This document shows positions 15,777 to 17,510 of a DNA stretch of 17,510 bases, piece after piece. Every line of letters begins with the position of its first letter. The stretch's first letter is position 1. Origin of the DNA: Scytonema sp. UIC 10036 (GTDB taxonomy: Bacteria; Cyanobacteriota; Cyanobacteriia; Cyanobacteriales; Nostocaceae); the NCBI RefSeq assembly GCF_009725235.1, contig NZ_WJFC01000260.1:1-17510 (forward strand). The letters are read 5' to 3'. The position numbers were made by a program, and so were the translations under genes. Under the pieces are notes generated by a model. That model saw only the letters and a list, made by a program, of their open reading frames with translations. It had not been told where the DNA came from and made no database searches.

Positions 15777-15881
15777 GTTAAGTTTAGAATATTTGGATAA
15801 ATCTGATTGTAAAGTCTTTGATGGTTGCTAGATCCCCCACTTTGTTCTCAGGCGGAGCTTCATAAACGCTGGTTACACACT

Positions 15882-15959
15882 GGAGGCGGAGCCTCCCGAT
15901 CGGGCATTCCCAGGCTCCGCCTGGGAACGAGAGAGAGGCGGAGCCTGGGAACGAGAGAG
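15882..15959. repeat. Hairpin and direct-repeat cluster between the two glycosyltransferase genes
   Basis: GGAGGC-GGA-GCCTCC (15882-15896) and TTCCCAGGC-TCC-GCCTGGGAA (15907-15927) are perfect stems. GCCTGGGAACGAGAGAG is repeated directly at 15919-15935 and 15943-15959. The cluster begins 22 bases after the upstream gene's stop and may act as an attenuator between the two genes. Confidence 0.8.
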
Positions 15960-15980
15960 TAATGAATTAGCTTTGACTCA

Positions 15981-17150
15981 TCAGGCAAGCAAAATACTTC
16001 GGACATCTAAGGCTATTTTATGCCAGTCGAAATTGGCAACGGTGTACTGGCGGCAAGCTTCTCGTGAAGGTGCTTGCACTTTTCCTAAAAGGACTTGTTC
16101 TAATTTTTCTGCAATGGCTGAAACTTCTGGAGAACTTGTAATTAAGTTGGGTGAGAATGGTTCTAGAATTTCGGGCATCCCTCCAACAGGAGTCACAATT
16201 ACAGGTGTTCCACAGGCTAAAGATTCTACAACGGCTAGTCCAAAACCTTCAAAGGACTGGCTTGGCATCACGCTGAAATTGGCAGCTTGGTATGCGACTG
16301 GTAAGTCTGGATCGGGTACGTAACCTAGAAATTGGACGTGGTCATGAAGCCCTAATTCATCAGCTTGTTGTTGCAGGGTCTCTCGAAGCGGTCCCCGACC
16401 TGCTATTGCCAACCAAACATCAGGAATTCTTGGCTGAATTTCTGCTAGGGCTAGTAACAATTTATCAAGTCCTACTCGATTCACCAAACGACGAGATGTG
16501 AACAGAATTGGACGGTCTTGAGGCCACCCCAATTTAGTGCGAGCTTCTTGTGGTGATAAGTTTGGTTGAAAACGGGAAACATCAACGCCACCAGGAATAA
16601 TGTTAATTTTGTGCCATGGAATTTTATACTGTTGGTGTAAAATATTACCAAATGCTTTGCTTAGAACAATGAAGCGATCGCAGCGATTGTAAGTCCTTTG
16701 TTCTACAAAATAAGCTTTGAGAAAGATACTAAGATTTTGCTCCATGACTTCTTCTTTACTTTCGTATGCCCAAGGACCATGAAAGTTAAAGGTAATGGGT
16801 ACTTTTTTTGGCAGTATATCCAAAATTGGAACGCTGTATAGCGCGAAATGTAAATTAATCGCGTCTGGTAAGCCACATCTTGTTTTCTTAAATGTATTGC
16901 GAATCGACCACAATCGCTTCCAGATGGGCATTTCTGGAGATGCTAAGTTAGTTAATTTAAGGGGTGAATTTGGTTCGTTTTCTGGTAAACCTACCCCGCA
17001 TAATTCAACTTGGTCTTGATTTGCTGCTAACTCATGAGTGAGATCGTAGATATATCGTTCGAGTCCGCCCGGTGTTTTGGGAAACCAACCTACTCCTACA
17101 CAGAGAATAGACGCAGATTTTGAAGCAGCATTTCTTTTGTTACCTTCCAC
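15981..17150 (-). CDS. Glycosyltransferase family 4-type (GT-B fold)
   Basis: A second GT4-type sugar transferase, 389 residues, expected to act with its neighbour in surface polysaccharide assembly. The acceptor half has VGWFPKTPGGLERYIYDL near the start. The donor half starts near PILFTSRRLVNRVGLDKLLLAL, with AGRGPLRETL and FLGYVPDPDLPVAYQAA. The E-X7-E motif is FEGFGLAVVESLACGTPVIV, then GGMPEILE. The start is GTG 17150, with GGAG eight bases upstream, a good ribosome site. The two GT4 proteins are only distantly similar, so this is not a recent duplication. Specificity is unknown. Confidence 0.92.
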   Translation of the reverse strand: MEGNKRNAASKSASILCVGVGWFPKTPGGLERYIYDLTHELAANQDQVELCGVGLPENEPNSPLKLTNLASPEMPIWKRLWSIRNTFKKTRCGLPDAINLHFALYSVPILDILPKKVPITFNFHGPWAYESKEEVMEQNLSIFLKAYFVEQRTYNRCDRFIVLSKAFGNILHQQYKIPWHKINIIPGGVDVSRFQPNLSPQEARTKLGWPQDRPILFTSRRLVNRVGLDKLLLALAEIQPRIPDVWLAIAGRGPLRETLQQQADELGLHDHVQFLGYVPDPDLPVAYQAANFSVMPSQSFEGFGLAVVESLACGTPVIVTPVGGMPEILEPFSPNLITSSPEVSAIAEKLEQVLLGKVQAPSREACRQYTVANFDWHKIALDVRSILLA

Positions 17151-17458
17151 TTACCTTTCTCCAAGTACTGGTTGTGCGCTTGTCTACTTATCTTTATTTT
17201 TTCGCCTTTTCCTATTATTCAGCATACTTCGTTGGTGCTGACAGTATATTTCTTCTTCATTTCCGTACAGAATCAGAAAATTTTATGCCATTCTGCCGAG
17301 AGATTTTACTGTTTATCATCTATCTGATGATAGTTAAATTTTATTCTATCCGATATATCATCCAGATGTTTCTTATTAGTTCTTATTGATACAAAATAAA
17401 TTTTGAACTCAGAGGTCATTTATAAAGTAAATTTTAAATCGCCAAATATATTGTGTAG
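17151..17458. other. AT-rich region with no recognised gene
   Basis: Apart from the ribosome site of the minus-strand glycosyltransferase, I see nothing coding. A plus-strand open frame of 89 codons (17120-17389) is rich in F, Y and I, lacks a family match I know, and begins inside the other gene; it is probably chance. Confidence 0.5.
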
Positions 17459-17510
17459 GTTGGGTTGAGGAACGAAACCCAACATTGAATTGAATTGTTG
17501 GGTTTCGTTC
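17459..17510. repeat. 25-bp inverted repeat (hairpin), copy 2, cut by the window edge
   Basis: The left arm 17459-17483 is identical to 13496-13520. After a different AT-rich loop the right arm begins at 17497 and runs off the window after 14 bases. Confidence 0.9.

Noticed and set aside
17120..17389. 89-codon plus-strand ORF with hydrophobic stretches
   Set aside because: It begins within the opposite-strand glycosyltransferase, is AT-driven in composition, and has no ribosome site or recognisable motif.

Overview
The window looks like chromosomal DNA of a filamentous, heterocyst-type cyanobacterium (Nostoc, Scytonema or Calothrix-like). The octamer GCGATCGC (HIP1) recurs throughout, several different heptanucleotide tandem arrays are present, there are many dispersed hairpin repeats, and the housekeeping proteins have cyanobacterial character. 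No species is claimed.

Layout. (1) 25-897, plus strand: a short DAHP synthase of the shikimate pathway. (2) 878-8991, minus strand: a cassette of two paralogous caspase-like (orthocaspase) genes flanking a secreted-domain membrane protein. Transcription order is intact caspase (8991-6874), membrane protein (6562-5252), second caspase (from 5147). The second caspase is split by an IS607-family element (about 1730-3743, plus strand) carrying a serine-recombinase tnpA and a tnpB RNA-guided nuclease gene with a hairpin-rich omega-RNA-like right end. Removing 2014 bp between the two AGG copies at the element ends restores one in-frame gene of 751 codons. (3) 9238-10207, plus strand: decaying fragments, including the C-terminal part of an unknown gene, the first 36 codons of another, an antitoxin-like tail and the N-terminal half of a PIN (VapC-type) toxin. 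(4) 10289-11566, minus strand: S-adenosylhomocysteine hydrolase. (5) 11862-13481, plus strand: an exported MscS-family channel, then two small genes of unknown function (13733-13996 and 14189-14572). (6) 14631-17150, minus strand: two GT4-type glycosyltransferases, probably for a cell-surface polysaccharide.

The most interesting part is the caspase/membrane cassette and its interruption. The TnpB lacks the usual RuvC-II glutamate (proline is in its place) and carries a glutamate 51 residues downstream, as reported for Fanzor and Fanzor-like TnpB. The guide predicted from the element's right flank would lie in the caspase gene, so the nuclease is expected to cut the healed caspase allele. The N-terminal caspase half keeps its His/Cys dyad and gains six residues from the element.

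The gene-free stretches hold mainly repeats: heptamer arrays (1-21, 10255-10286, 11711-11738, 14147-14178, 14561-14643), a 9-mer array, MITE-like palindromes (6610-6853) and a 25-bp inverted repeat present at 13496 and again at the right edge of the window.
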